Notes under the pieces: model-generated | The model's input: only the letters and a program-made list of their open reading frames with translations | Databases searched by the model: none | Told to the model about the DNA's origin: nothing | Made by a program: the position numbers and the translations under genes | Shown: positions 10,634 to 25,000 of the stretch, piece by piece | Numbering within the stretch: the first letter of the stretch is position 1 | Layout: each line of letters starts with the position of its first letter | Assembly: GCF_036373705.1 (NCBI RefSeq) | Contig: NC_089868.1 | Location: 15,730,520-15,794,519, forward strand | Direction of reading: 5' to 3' | From: Amia ocellicauda | Taxonomy: Eukaryota > Chordata > Actinopteri > Amiiformes > Amiidae | DNA: 64,000 nt

Positions 10634-13600
10634 CTGAGGCCGAGGCAAACATAAGGGCATCATGCATGAGCAGGCAGACACACACAACTGTCCAGTCTTA
10701 AGGTTCTCTCTGCCCTCAAATGTAGTTTGTAGTCAAATGTATTGTTCTTAATAGGATATCATAATGTAAAACAAAATATTTCTTATAAAATAATGTGTTA
10801 CGATACTTGTTAAACAGGAAGGGGATGAAAGAAAACCAATTAAATCCATAAAAAAACTGTTATAAATAAGCTTTTATTTATTTTTAATCTAAGGCATTCA
10901 AGGACTATTTGAAGGCAACAAGTGTGCAGCCATGTACTGTTTGAGAGTTGTAGTGGTGCCAAGTTCAGCGTCTGTGCGAGGGGTACCGAGTATAACAGTC
11001 TGTACTGGCAATAAAACAACAAAACACTTCATGTTTCCAGCAGTAGCTCATGACCGACTTTGGAAGATGTGATAGAATGGCAAAATGTTGTATCCCTGGT
11101 TCACAGCTGCTGGGTTTTAAATGTCTGCATTTCCATATTTTCCCTCCATTCATCAATCCCAGCTCTTTCTGTCCTGTGCTAAACAAACGGGTCGCGCAGG
11201 GATATCGAGGCTCGGCGTGGTGAGTTTACACAAGGAGTCCCCTCAATAACCTCACACTGCAGTGACACATACTGTGACCGCTTATCTGTTGGGTGTTGTG
11301 TACCACGCGCCTGTGATCTGGGCAGTTTTATAACCCACTGCGCCAAACGTTCCTTCAGGATTCTTGTGTATATATTAGCCGAAAGGTAAAGGAAAAGGCT
11401 CAGACATCCTCCTGAAACCAGTGACAGAATCCTGGCCCAGACAGAAGTACCCCAAACACATTCCTCTGTGTAATCTAAACAACTTGAATTTTGGATATGA
11501 AACAAAGTGTTTAATAACTTTCAAGGTGCCAAATGAGTAATGTAGTTAATGCCCAGGGCTATACAGTTTCCACATTCAAAAAATGAATGATTAAGCTGTT
11601 TAGTCTTATTTTAATCCCCAGTACTCTGACCCATTTGCAAAAAAGGAACCTGGATAGCAGTCTATGGCTTCAGGAGTGTGGAATGATTTGACAAAACTCT
11701 TGGTACTCAGAGTATGATTTTCTTTGTGTGAGAAAACACAACTGCAATGGAAATCAGGCGTTTGATAAAGTGCAGGGCTGTCTGTTTCACTCCCAATAAG
11801 ACGGTGATAATGAGGTCTCAACACTGGATTTGCGATAAAAGACACAAACACACCTTAAAGAAGCAGCAGAAATCATGGAGAGAACTCCTGGGCCCAAGAA
11901 ACCCCCAGGCCAGAACAGGACTGATGTGTTCACAAACAGCATAGAAGTGCGCAATAAATCCATCCGGCACCTATTTTAAAGACACAAAGGTACATCCTCA
12001 GTATATATATAAAACAATAGTACAGATATTAATTTTGTTATAAATACAGCATATCTAACTATAAGTAAAATTAACTTTACATATCTCTGTGCCTAAGGTT
12101 TGATTTAACCTAACTTGCATCCATATCTATTGCATCTATTAATCAAAAACAAAGTAAAAATAAACTCTACCTTCATGTGCTGTTTCTTCTGTTTCAGGAC
12201 AGACCAACAGCTTGAAGCCACCGCCTGTGAACATAGAAAACTATGTCAGTAACTAAAGCACAATGACAACCAGACAACTATAGAAGAAACAAACATCTAC
12301 AATTCTCCATTCTCCTGAATTTCCTGATTCAAATTAACGGTCGGTGTCCTAGAAGTCTTATTATCTGTTCCACTGGTCACCCCGGGGAGGCTAATCAATG
12401 ACACCCATGCTCGGGGGGGAGGGGGTGAGGATGTTATAAAGGGCTATGCACTTTGCAACATTAAAGACGACCTTTGTAAAGGATGGTATAAATTAAGAAA
12501 TACGCCACAAAACAGCATTCCCCTTGCCAACTGAATTTGCTGAAAGAATGTGAGCAACCAGAAATACTTCACATTGTTTTGTACCAAAAAAAAAAGAGCA
12601 AACTGGAATTTGGGCCCAAATCTGAGCTTCCACTCCCCATCTGCAGCGCTCCTGTTCCCAGAGTTTCCCAAATAAGGTTACAAATAATCAAGACCCAACA
12701 AATATCCCTGCATCACAGTGCTCAAAAAAACAACAACAGGGTTATCCGGTCAGTCACTCTGTCGGCAGAATGACGTAGGATTATCACAAATCTCTGCTTG
12801 ATATTCGCTGACGTGTCATTAATCATTCCATGTTCACTCTCCCATTAATGAAATATACACATATGCCAGCTGTATATACATTTACTATATAATACTATAA
12901 ATCCATCTATTGCAGTTGAAAACCATGTATCGTTTCACAAATGTTATGACAGCAAGACAGTGCCTTACAGTAATGGAGACTGCATAACTGGTTCATGAGT
13001 GTCAGAGAGATTATAAGAGTTATTTACTGGCACATTCTTATCAAAACCCTAATCATGTGAAGATAAATGGATTCAGAGTTTCCCACAATGTTGTTATGGT
13101 TTGCAAAAACATGTATCGCCTGACAAAACTTGACAAGAGTGTTTTTAAAGTGTTTATTACTAATAACCTGCTGTCGTTTTCACAGCATGGACATATCCAA
13201 AACAAGTGGAAATTCACTTTCAGGTCCAAGTTAGCTTTGAGGAGTTCATCTTTAGTTTTTCTACCAACCCAGATATGTATTCTTAATGCCAGGACACATC
13301 ACCCGAATGTGAAATGTATGGTTGCGGCCTACCATGATTGAAACCACGCGTGCTCATTGAGGGTGGGATGCGCGTGTCGTATGGAGTGAATCGTGCGCTA
13401 CTCACGGTTTCCTTAAAGGAGCTGTTCAGCCAGCGATTGTTCACCACGTTCTGAATGGAAATGGGGGGATTCTCTAGATCTTCAAAGGAGTCCATGAGAA
13501 TGAAATCAAGGACTATGTCATAAAAATTCAAATGCTTAACCTGTGAAGGGAAATACACAAAAACATCAAATAGGGTTATAATCCATCGTTGTGCGTTATT

Positions 13601-16125
13601 CTAAGCTGTGGAACATCTGTGCCAGGGAGAAGGGACACAACTCACTCCTCTCGTGGCCAGCTCCAGCTCGGTGTTGTCCCAGTGGTCGGTGTTCTCCAGG
13701 AAGTCCATCATCTCTTCAAAGACATCTTCAAACCTCTTTGGGTTCTGTGAAATAAAAACACTCCAGTCAGAGCCCATAGCCACAGCCCGCTCTGTCGCAA
13801 TACGGAGTCAAGACTGCCGACAATCCCTACCTTGCGTGCTTTCACTAGGATGGCAGAAAGGATCTTCTTCCCCGTCTCACACAGAAACGTCTGCGTCGCT
13901 CTGTCGGAAAGGATGACCTGAAGAAGACAACATGGCGCTGAAGCAGAAGAATGCACTCCTGAAGAAGAACGTCAAGATGACAGAATTCCTAGTGACAGGT
14001 GTATATATTCAAGTTTGGGCTTCTTTTAAGATGTTACCTGACAGGCCTGACGCACACAGTGCAGCTTTGCCAGAAAGTCAGTGTCCCCTAAACACTCCAG
14101 CATCTCGGTTCTGAAAGAGAAAAGGTGAGCTTTAAAACAACCAGAACCCTACCATCTTTATTGTGATTTTATCTAATTTCATATTCCTTTTTAAGAGTAT
14201 ATTCATTAAAAAATACTCACTACAAGAAGTATTTTTTTATCTCAACTTTAAATCAGACTTAGGCTCGACGGTAAATCACATACAGACAAGTTTAAAAATA
14301 TAAATGCACTTCTCAAGTCAGGCGTCCTGTTTTCTGTCCGTGCCGTGCTGTTGTTGTGTCTTGTTCTGGACTCAATAAACTGTGGGAAGCATCATGTATG
14401 TGTATATTTATAAAACCAGACTTGTATAATTTAAGGTCAAGAGTGTCCTTTTCTTGGCGCTTCCCTCTTTCAGGGCAACCAATGAGAGATGAATAGTTGC
14501 AAATACTTGAAAAAGGAAGTGAAGGCGTTTAAGAAGAGAAAAAGTAAATAAACAGCACAAACACTACTGTTGCGAGGTCACGTTTATGTTTGAAGAACCT
14601 ATGAACAGTCTGTTGGAAACATCTATGCCTCCTGCAGCACAGCACTGAATGGAACGATTCTCAGCATGGTTTTAGGATCTACCTAGTTTCCTGATGCTCC
14701 ACACAATGTGTGTGTGTGTGCGTGTGTGGACCAGCAGCGTGAGTGAAAAAGGGGCTGTAGAAGTCTTCACCTCAGCACCCTGCAGGAGACCTTCCCCTCT
14801 TCCACCAGCTGCAGGGCGTCCTCATACAGGGGGTAGTGACACAGAGAGCCCAGGGCGTAGGCACTGCGCAGCTCCCGGTGCTCAGAGAGCTTCAAGACAG
14901 AAAGAGAAGACAATTCAGTGTTAAGAGAGGGAAAGAGAAATAAGGAAAGAGGGACTCTTCTTGTAGCATCTTCCCTTTAGTCACGGGCTGCACGGGTCAA
15001 CTGTATAAGACCTTTGAGTTCACACTTGATCTGAGCAGATGCAGTTCTCTGCTCACTGGAGAAATCCATTTCCTTCAGAAGCTGATTCTAGCCTTTCTGG
15101 GAGTTATGCAGCAACTGAACAGCGGAGGAGTTAAATGAAGGGTCAACAGGGTTGCTAAATGTAAATCTAACTGGAAAAACAAGTGTGAGGGATTGGGAGT
15201 TGACAGACGCTATCTTTGCTGTCAACTTGTGAGGACACAAACTAAGGAAATGGCACCAGCAAGAATAATAATTTAACATGTGTGCTGTGAGAAAGAAGCT
15301 GGACAAAGTACCAAGGTTATAAATGAATGCATATACAGTGAAATGCATGCAACATTGCTATAATGTTCTATTTCTGGTTGCTTCTCAGATTTGCAGACTA
15401 TCACTGACCCACTTTAATCAGGCCGTGTCTTTTCTCCTGGAATGCCACCTTATCTACATTCCAGGCCCCTATCAGCGGGCTGCCGTCAGGACAGAGTGCT
15501 ATTATTACACTACTGACAGAGCGGGGAGTCTGACTGGGGGACATCTGTGTCCAGCGAAGGCATCCTGCTGCACATGGTGTCTTTTCCATAGGTGATTAGA
15601 ATCGCACAGCAGTCCCCAAAAAACACAGCGGGAGCAGCGAGCTTGGTGCTAGAATTTAAGAAATGTGCGCGCTTGCAGTCAAAGCCACAAGTCACAGCTG
15701 CTGCTTTTAACTGGGATCCTTTAGGGGTAGAAAGTAATGGATATGTAATACCTTCCATCTTCAAAGGCACTGTTATAATTCACCAAATTCAGACTATTTC
15801 GTATAATATAGAAAGCTGAGTAAGAGTTCCCTGACAAAGAACAGAGATAATTAATTTGAGGAGATAAAGAGTTGTTCCAAAGAGATTTGTAGGATGACAC
15901 ATTTTAATTGGCCAAATACTTTGATGCCTTCTATTCAAAAGAACCCAAACTCAGGGACATTTTCTCAGCAACAGAGTTGAACAGGAAGTACAGTAAACAC
16001 AAGTAAGTAAAGGCAATTTTCTCACTCCACTTGCAAGATGCATTAAACATTAAATTATATATTAATCTGATATCATTATACATTTATTTTACTATGTTCA
16101 AAAGTGATTTTAAGTATTATATATA

Positions 16126-16160
<35 letters not shown>

Positions 16161-19100
16161 ATGTATGATACTTTTTGATACAAAAAGCTCAAGAAAAAAC
16201 ATGCACATTTGAGAAACGGCAACTTGAAGGTGCACAACATGTGTTTCTGCGATCGCAAATACTGAGAATTCCCATCTCAGCGTTAACATATATCTTCTGA
16301 GGCCGACCAGAAAAGAAACGGAGCGCTCTGGTTTTAATGACTCCAGCATGTGTCGGAGCGCACCGCGCCACTCTCGGTCTGGCGGGGAGGATTTAGTGGA
16401 GCTGAGGACAGCTCAGAGGAAGCTAGCTCCTGTACTGCTCATTCTCCAACAATGGGAATTCATCATCGTGGGACGTCAGCTTGTTCTCTCTCTCCATGTG
16501 GGAGTGTTCAGATGTAAAACTTCAAACGCAATCATATATTAAGGTCTCTGAAGTCTCACAGGTGCTGAAAATGTCCTTTCTTGCCTTCTCTACCCTTTTA
16601 CAACCCCAGTGTCTTTCAACTGTGAGTCATCAATTTGTCTGTCATACAATCCCCACATCCACAAATCTAAACTACAACACAGTTGGGCTGTGGTCTACAT
16701 TCCTTTGTATGAGAAACATAGACGACTGCACAGTATTCAGGGTGAAACAGTGTTGACTGAGAAACATTTTCAGTCCACTTGCTCATGTGTTGTAAAGTGG
16801 GAACAATAATGCAAATCTTTATTATTATTCCCTCCTGTCAAGCCCCTTCTGCCTTGGCCTGTCTTGGCACTTCGCTGGTCGGCCTGCAGAGACGAGGCAC
16901 GGGTCCCTAAATAGACCCACAGCTGTGAAAACACGTCAACAGAGGGATGACAACCAAAAAACAGGAGTCGGATACTGCCACCAGCTGCCACTTCATGACT
17001 GTCAGAAGATCCATTAACTGACAAATGTTATGGCACATCACTTTGCCATTTCCAAATTATAGCAAAAAACAAAACATGTCGGTGATGCTCATTGTTCCGC
17101 AAGCTACACAGAATTATCTCGGTTTCCTGTCCACTGAGTTCCTGGTAGGATACTGAAAGGGTCTGTACAGTTTCATGTTAGTACACCTGTTCAATTCACT
17201 CTGCACTTGCGCTGGTACAGATATGATACTGGCAGCTGCTCCCAAACAACTGGGATGAATGATTTTATTTTATTGACATGACATGTCTAACTGTACGTGA
17301 AAAATAAAGATCACGTAAATAAATGTGTGTTTTGTGCCTAGAAAGGGTTATGCATGAATGGGAAAAAAAAAATCTGTTTTCTTCCATTTCATATCTCATT
17401 TGCTTGTCATTTTTGCTTACTTGCTAATAACTGAGCTTGGAGACATATTTCCGGGCAAGACATTAAACTAATGCAGCCTTTTAATAGCCAGCAGTTGATG
17501 ATACAACTACCAGAAATAAAACTGATGCAAAATGCTATGCTTGATGCCTCGATGACTGAAAATAAATATCACACAGGTCACGGTGGTGACTACACATGAT
17601 ACATTATAATATAGTCACTTTAGTTTAATGTCAAAAACTAAATACTCTCAGGAGTGTTTAACTACATTACAAATGTGTTAAAATCACTATCCTAATGGTT
17701 AATTTGTAAGCTTGGTTACCTATCACTTATTTCAATTGGGAGTTCCTTTAATTTTGAGGAATTGTTACAAAATATAATAATGAATAAGTGAAAACAGTGG
17801 GGAAAAAATACTTAAAAACATGAAAAAATAACAATCCTTATTGGAACTTCTGTGTATAATTATGGCCGATATCTCAGAATTGTAGAAAACTAAAACAAAA
17901 CAACAGATATTTAATGATAACATAAAAATATTGAGTTTCATTTTAGCGATATCCTGATAAGCCCAGTTTTTAAAGACTTTATAAGCATGTAACATTGTGC
18001 AAGGCTCAGGCAGGTAGGGGCCAAAGCCTGTATTTTATGAAGGGACAGTATTGGCGTTTTCCTGCCAAATGAGCACCTGGGTGGCCTGTGATTGGTTTCC
18101 AAGCTTTAAGGGAATATTGCTCAGGGAACTCTGGCATCAGCCAAAACAATAAGCTTCAGTCTCCTGGCAGTCTTTGTATTCCCATCTTTCAAAGAAAGTG
18201 GAATATTTAGACACAGTTCCTTGAAACCACAGGTAGAAGATTTAATTCTCATGCTTATGTCAAAGGACATGAAGACTTGTCTTATCTTCGAACGCAGTCT
18301 GTACTCTGTAGTAGTCCCATTCAAGCAAAATCTGTTAAAGCCTCTCTCAGTTCGTTCAAAACTTTTAAAGGCTCTGGGCTTCCTATCCTATATGCTTATT
18401 TACATTCTTGCCTGTAGCTCAGATCACTGTGGGAATTGACCTGATATCGTGTCTACAAGGCCTCTGTAATTTCTCTTACCTCAGCAGCGGACACGAAGGA
18501 ATCTGTAGACGCGATGCTCAGCGTGTCCCTCAGGCAGAAATCCTCTACATCCTCCTTCACTGTGATGTCAGTGTTTTTATCTACAATGAAAAAAAAGGAA
18601 GACTTTAATATCTTTTCTTAACTTTTTTTTTTTAATCACAAATAAATAAAAATGACCCCAGCAGCACTAATATTGCCCTAAAAATGTTTAGCATTTTCAG
18701 ATATGCTTTATACCCGTGTGTTCCCAGACTCAAAGCAGGATGTTAACTTTATTCTGGTCTTTGGAATAAGGAAAGGAGATCCAAATATATTTTTTGTGGG
18801 CATACACATACAGCTTTACTTAGAACAGAGATAACAGAACTACTGACGATAAATGTGTTTCAGTATCTATACATTAAAAAACTGCTACAGTTTAACTTGT
18901 TCAAAAGAGGAGATGTTCACACATGCTGTCAGTGGAAGGATAGCAAAGCCAAAAAGTAGAAATTCCTGGTAGCACTCATATAATACTGAGGAAACACCTT
19001 AGAAACAGAAAGACACCACTGGGACTTTCCCAGAATCCTCCTGCATCAGAAAATCAGGCTCTAAATGAGATCAGATCCAAGGATATCTGAAAAATGAAAA

Positions 19101-21993
19101 GTATGAAGTATGAAGCTGATCTGAGATCGGTAAAGTTCTTTCATAACTGGGCTACTGCTTAACTTGGTCTAGGTCTATCACATCAATCCATGCAGCCCGT
19201 GACCTTATTTGAGTCGGGAATTCCTGGTTTATATCACAGAAATTCTCCCAAGCTGCCCCTTCAAAGCCCCTGCTGAAGCTCATCATGTAAGCCCTTGTGC
19301 GTCACATTCAATGGGATTCTGTCTGGTTTTAGTGTTGCCTGGTATTTAACAGCAGGCCTCTACATGATGGCCTCCATTTCCTATCCATATCAGTTTACAG
19401 CTACCTAATGTCACTCCTATCAGTTACTATGGCTGAGCTAAATAAGGAACTCTTACAAGCTACACATGGTTGGATGCCAGACTGTTCAATGAAACCGTTT
19501 ACTCGTCGATTACACATACCTCTCCCTTGAGCTCAGGTACTGCTGTGCGGCAAACCCAATTTTTGGCAGGGTTTGGCGACTTTCTACAAAATCACACTGC
19601 CTCATATTTTACATAATACATCCGAATTTCTTTGCATTTCTATTAAACCGAGATATCCCCTCGAGACAGAGGAACAAGGAAAGAATTGTGAAATGTTTTG
19701 TTCTTTGAAATATCTCAGCGCATAAGTTGCCAATTCCTGCTTTGTTTTCAAATCAACGTAGGGAAAAATAGGTTGATATGATTCTGTAAACAAGACAGTG
19801 AAGACAGAAATTTGGTCTGATTATTGCTCATGAACTGGGAATAGGTTGACCTGGTTGAGAAAGCAGGCCCAGCGCCTCCTAAGATGCTAGTCCTCGTTGA
19901 GTGATTGAAGTAGCTCAGTCTGGCTATTCTCATACCGGATGAAGGACCAAGTTCTACGTGATATCGTGGCTCAGTACTCAAGCCTAACTTCCCATCACTA
20001 ATGTTGTCTTAATTAGCACTTGAGCCCCATGTTGTGCAGCACATGTTTCTGGAATGGTAAAGCACATCCCTTGTGTAGTCATGGCATCTTTAAACTAGCA
20101 ATGTTCACAGACTGAACTCTGAGTAAATTACACCGTGTCGAGGGCCCTTACATAACACAGACAATTTTTCTGTTCAGATCCCTATATGTAGTTTGCAGTG
20201 AGTGACACATAAAGGAACAAATTCTCTTATTGTTAAGCAATTTACAGCTGGCAGAGGTCCATGCGACTAACAGTGAAACTAATTGATCTCAACATAAATA
20301 TCATCCATTTCAACCAGAGCTTTTTCTTTTCTCTCCCAACCTACACAGCAGTTTTTACATCCCTTTAAAAGGGTTTGTTTTATGTTTATAACAGCAGAAA
20401 AGCAGATGCTGTTGATATCACCGCGTAAAGATGTTTTAGGGGATGCATTCTGCCGTGAACCCGGGCAGGAGGAATGGAGTGTGTATAGAGCACAGTAAAC
20501 AGTTACGATTATGTGACGGTAGAGCCAGCCTTCAAGGAATGCAGCTGCGGCTTAGGAAACTCTTGAGCCGGGCCAGAATCGAGCTTGCGTCTATGTGGAA
20601 TTCATTGACACACAGACACTCAAAAAATTAATGAATACTTTGACTTGGAAATGAGCAATTACAGCATTTTAATGGACATCAGGCATAACTACTGTTTTCC
20701 GGTCTGTTGTACTCAGTGCTTTAACATGCCCAGTAGCGTGTGAACTTTCATGATGATCCCTAGCGCTTCAGAGCCGCAGTGTGGAGCACTATGATTGAGT
20801 CATGTTCTGCTGTGAAGCTTACTTTCTAAGGCCCGGTCTTTAAAATAAATCTCATTCAGCTGCTTTTTATGATCCAGTTTCAGATTGCACACCAGCATTA
20901 AAGAACTCTAAATTGGACAAAAACAACAACTTTGTGGAATTACACCTGAATGGCTTCCATTTATACACCATGGTTAATGAGATCCTATCAAACGTGCAGA
21001 TTGTGCAAATGCAAAACAGCCTTGAAAGCTAATATTGTGATTTCATATCAGCATGAAGTTCAGGTTCTGAATATCACAGTCAGTCACACACCAAAGGGTG
21101 GAGAACGGCACTGGCTATAAAGGAGATTGATGGGTAATTGCGGTGCGAATTCACTGTGTAAGACACACTACAGCTATTCTTACAAGACTCAGATAAATGC
21201 AAATAATACAAACGGACAGCTGTGAAAAGTCACATACAAAAAGGCACCTGGGTTGTCCTCTCTCATATGTACTCCCATTTCCTAAACCCAGCCTAAAAAA
21301 AAGACACATACCAGGGTAAGGAATAGTGAAGAAAGGGCATAACTGTGACAGAATGCTCTAATGGATCCATTTAAAGAATATACCTACATACCACCCATTC
21401 AAAAGTGATTCTATTGATGATTTCAGCCAATCACGTTGTCATGGCTGAAGCAGCTTGTCAATATCGGTTAAAACAGTATGTGGAATAATATCTAACACCC
21501 AGTGACTGAGCGACGGTTGATCAAATTCAAACGGCTGCCTCTAAAGATAGTGTATATGATTTCCTAACGCATCTTTTGGTTCACACAAACTCAAGGGTCA
21601 GCTCTCTGTAACAAACATCAGCCATACTCCTCTCTGCCTTTGTCTCTGGACGTTTCCACGGGCGATCGCTGTATGGTTGTCCGCACGGGGCAGTTGCCTC
21701 TTTCTGCTGAGTTGGGTGACGGAGAGGAATGTGAGGGAAGCTGCCCAGTGCTATATTTGCCTGTTCTCCTCTCAGGGGGAGATTGGCAGTGTGTATGGTG
21801 GTGGCTCGGGGCACAGTGCTGCCCTCTGGTGAGGACCTCTCTCAGGGGAGCAGAGCAGACAGGCAGGCTCACTCACGGTCTCTTTGTCACAGCAGCTCTC
21901 TAAATAAACGCTGCAGATGAATGTGAAGCTTGCTGAGGCATGGACATGAGTTCCAAGAAAAACAAATGAACAATTAAAGGATAGGACATGCTC

Positions 21994-22032
<39 letters not shown>

Positions 22033-25000
22033 TTGTTTTACAAATTACAGAGAAAAGTAGAACATTTTAAGCTTGATCAAAATATCTTATCCCAATTTAC
22101 CAGGCCTCTGTATGTGACCTATACTTCACTCTGGGTTCCTAAATGTTATTAATAATGTTAATAGAGAATCCTTTAGATAGATGACCACAGGAATAATGTG
22201 CTATTCCTCATACAGTGTAAATCTGCCATTGAAGTTCATCCCAGAGGTGTTCTGTTTTGGCAGTGCTTTTCTCAGAATATTTGTACAGGCTGCCCACGTA
22301 GAAGTCAACAAAATTCGGCTGTACACTATAATCTTAAATATCACAAATATGTGCTGACATTCAGGTTGCCCTTCACAAAAACAAACACTACACAGCCCAT
22401 GACCCCCCGTACCATCCATCACCGGAGGAGGCAGGCTTGGCCAATCACTTTAATAAGACCAAATCACAATGAGCACCATGTTGAAAAAACACACACACAG
22501 AATCAGCGAAGATCAAACCTCAGCACTATGAAAAATAAATCCCTAATTTCTCCATCCTGTGAGAGGCTGCAAATGGAAGTTATGATGAAAGACCACCACC
22601 ATTTACCAGTATAATTTCTGTTGCAGTCCCATAACAACCTACATGTATCACCATTAGGAATGAAACATTTGACTTATGATACTATGAATCAACACAGCTC
22701 TAGGTTACACAAAAAACAAATATCGGAAGAGATATACAACCATTCTTTTTTCCTATAAAGTGGTGTTGCCCATCTTCACGTATTGAATGACATGTGACCG
22801 CCAGCTAGCCGACACAAAGTCACCCTGCTGCTAAAGTGCATAAATGACTGCTCCATTTGTTGTGCACATATGCTGTGTGACAGGTGGATGGATCCTTAAG
22901 CAATTAAATAAAGGTGCCTGCTGTTCTTGGTTTTGTTTTCTGGTTTCTATGAGCGACTGCCTGTCACTAAAGCTTTCATCACATTAAAGATCTAGCCACT
23001 TCCATACAGTTTTGCTATTCCTGAAACGGCTTACAATCATTGCAGATTTTCATTTATCTGATTTTGGAAAACCCTGCCCATGAACAATAACTGAGGATTA
23101 AAATATACTTCACATTTAATGTGAGATTTGATCTGAGATCTGAAATGCGGCCACTGTTTGGTTTCACCTTCCTCAAGCTGACAAAGACAAAGCAAATCTG
23201 CAAATAATTGTCTCACATTGTCAGTGTGCAATACACTGTAACTGACATGGCAGCTGGGATGGCAGAGTAACCAGACTGCAAATAGATACCAGATTTATTT
23301 TAACCTCCCACACAGAAACTGAAAGGTTGCAGTAAAGTCTATTTTTATTCTCAGGAGGCAGCAGTTGCAATCCAAAGCATTGAGTGGACACGAAAAATAA
23401 AATAAAAAAATCACAGCTGGTGCAGGTCCTGCAGCAGTTAAACCATTTTCCTGTTTTAGATTACAGATACAAGTTATAGTCTCATAATAGCAGGTGACCT
23501 AGGCAAGACTATAAAGGTTAAACATTTGTACATGAAAAGGTTATCATCTTTGATTTTGTGAAGTACGGAACACCAGCTTCCAGAAAGCAAATGACCTGTG
23601 AAATGACTTTAAATTACTCTCATGCTGTACATTGCTTCAATAAAGAATTTAAAATCTTGATAACAATGGGACAATAAACGCCAGAATGATTCTAGAACAT
23701 TGGCATCACAGCAAGGGTTGGCATGAATTGCAGTCATTTTGCAATCCAGTTTATAGTCAGAGAACCTCAAGAGCCTCATGTATTTGACCCGTCACAGGCT
23801 AGACATTCACGAGCACCAATTGTCCAATTAATTTCCATACTGCCTTCTAACTATATCTTGAAAGTTTTTGTATACCTTGCATGGAGCCCCCAGACTGAAG
23901 GGATTTCTGTTTTTCAGCTTTTTTGAGTGGAATATGTATTTTGAAGTTTGGATCATATTTCCCTTGAAGTATCAGATACTGTCTCTGTTTTGAGCAGAGA
24001 AACTTGTGTGAAAGAATCCAAGTTTGTCCTTACAATACACCTTCTCACCACTATCTCTCGTTAAACCTGACTCTAAATAAAATCATAGATAGGTAGACCG
24101 GACTGAGGGCAGTGCAGAGACATGGGCGAATAAGAAACACGAGGACATGTGGACACAATCTGAGTATGTGGCGTTTGGTTTGAGCAGCTCTGCTCGAGTT
24201 CCCTCGTTTTGTCCTCTGATGTTTTACCCGGCAGCGAGTAACTGATGAGCTGTTCTGTGTGCTGACTGACTCACCGATATCATTAGCGAGAGAGGATGGG
24301 TCCGATGCTCCCAGCGTGGCCTCAAACTCCTCCTGCAGGCGGTAGGCCCTCTGCAACAACGACTCCAGCTTATGGATGAACTCAGCACTAATGATGTCCT
24401 GCAGGGAACACGCAGCTTTAGAGACAGTCGGGGCAATGGCACACTGTCTCCCGACAAAGGAACTAATTTGGCAGCATTTGCAAAATAGAATTCAAATAAT
24501 GAATCAAACAAACTAGATGACTGGTTGTACTGTAAAAATGCATTTTTAATACCAAAATGGAATATGACAAGATATTTGGCATCAAAAATACAATCTGTCC
24601 TTTTCCAACCAAGTTTTTTTTCCTACCATGGAGGATAAAGTCTACGAGAAACAAAATATTCATGTTGCCCCCTCTCCTCTCCCCCCAGAAACACCATATT
24701 TAGCTGTATGATTAACACAATCATTATATTCTCTTGCTTCAGGAAATCCTACTTCCACTAATCCTCTATTTCTACATCATTCTCCATGCCTTGCAACAGT
24801 GAGATTAATGGCTTTATTTAAATATTTGCAAACTGCATTCAGCTTCCTCTACTGGAAGAGTCTCCATAAACAGAAAAGATTAATTAATTTCCCATAGTTC
24901 CTGCTGAAATCAATATAGCAAATTATTTTCAGTGAATATAATTAAGACATGACATCTCCCAGGGCCACGTTTCTCAGACTCTCTCTCTGCACACTTTATA

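Noticed and set aside
10199..10654. Plus-strand frame of 151 codons
   Set aside because: Antisense of the last MIGA1 exon, with no independent support.
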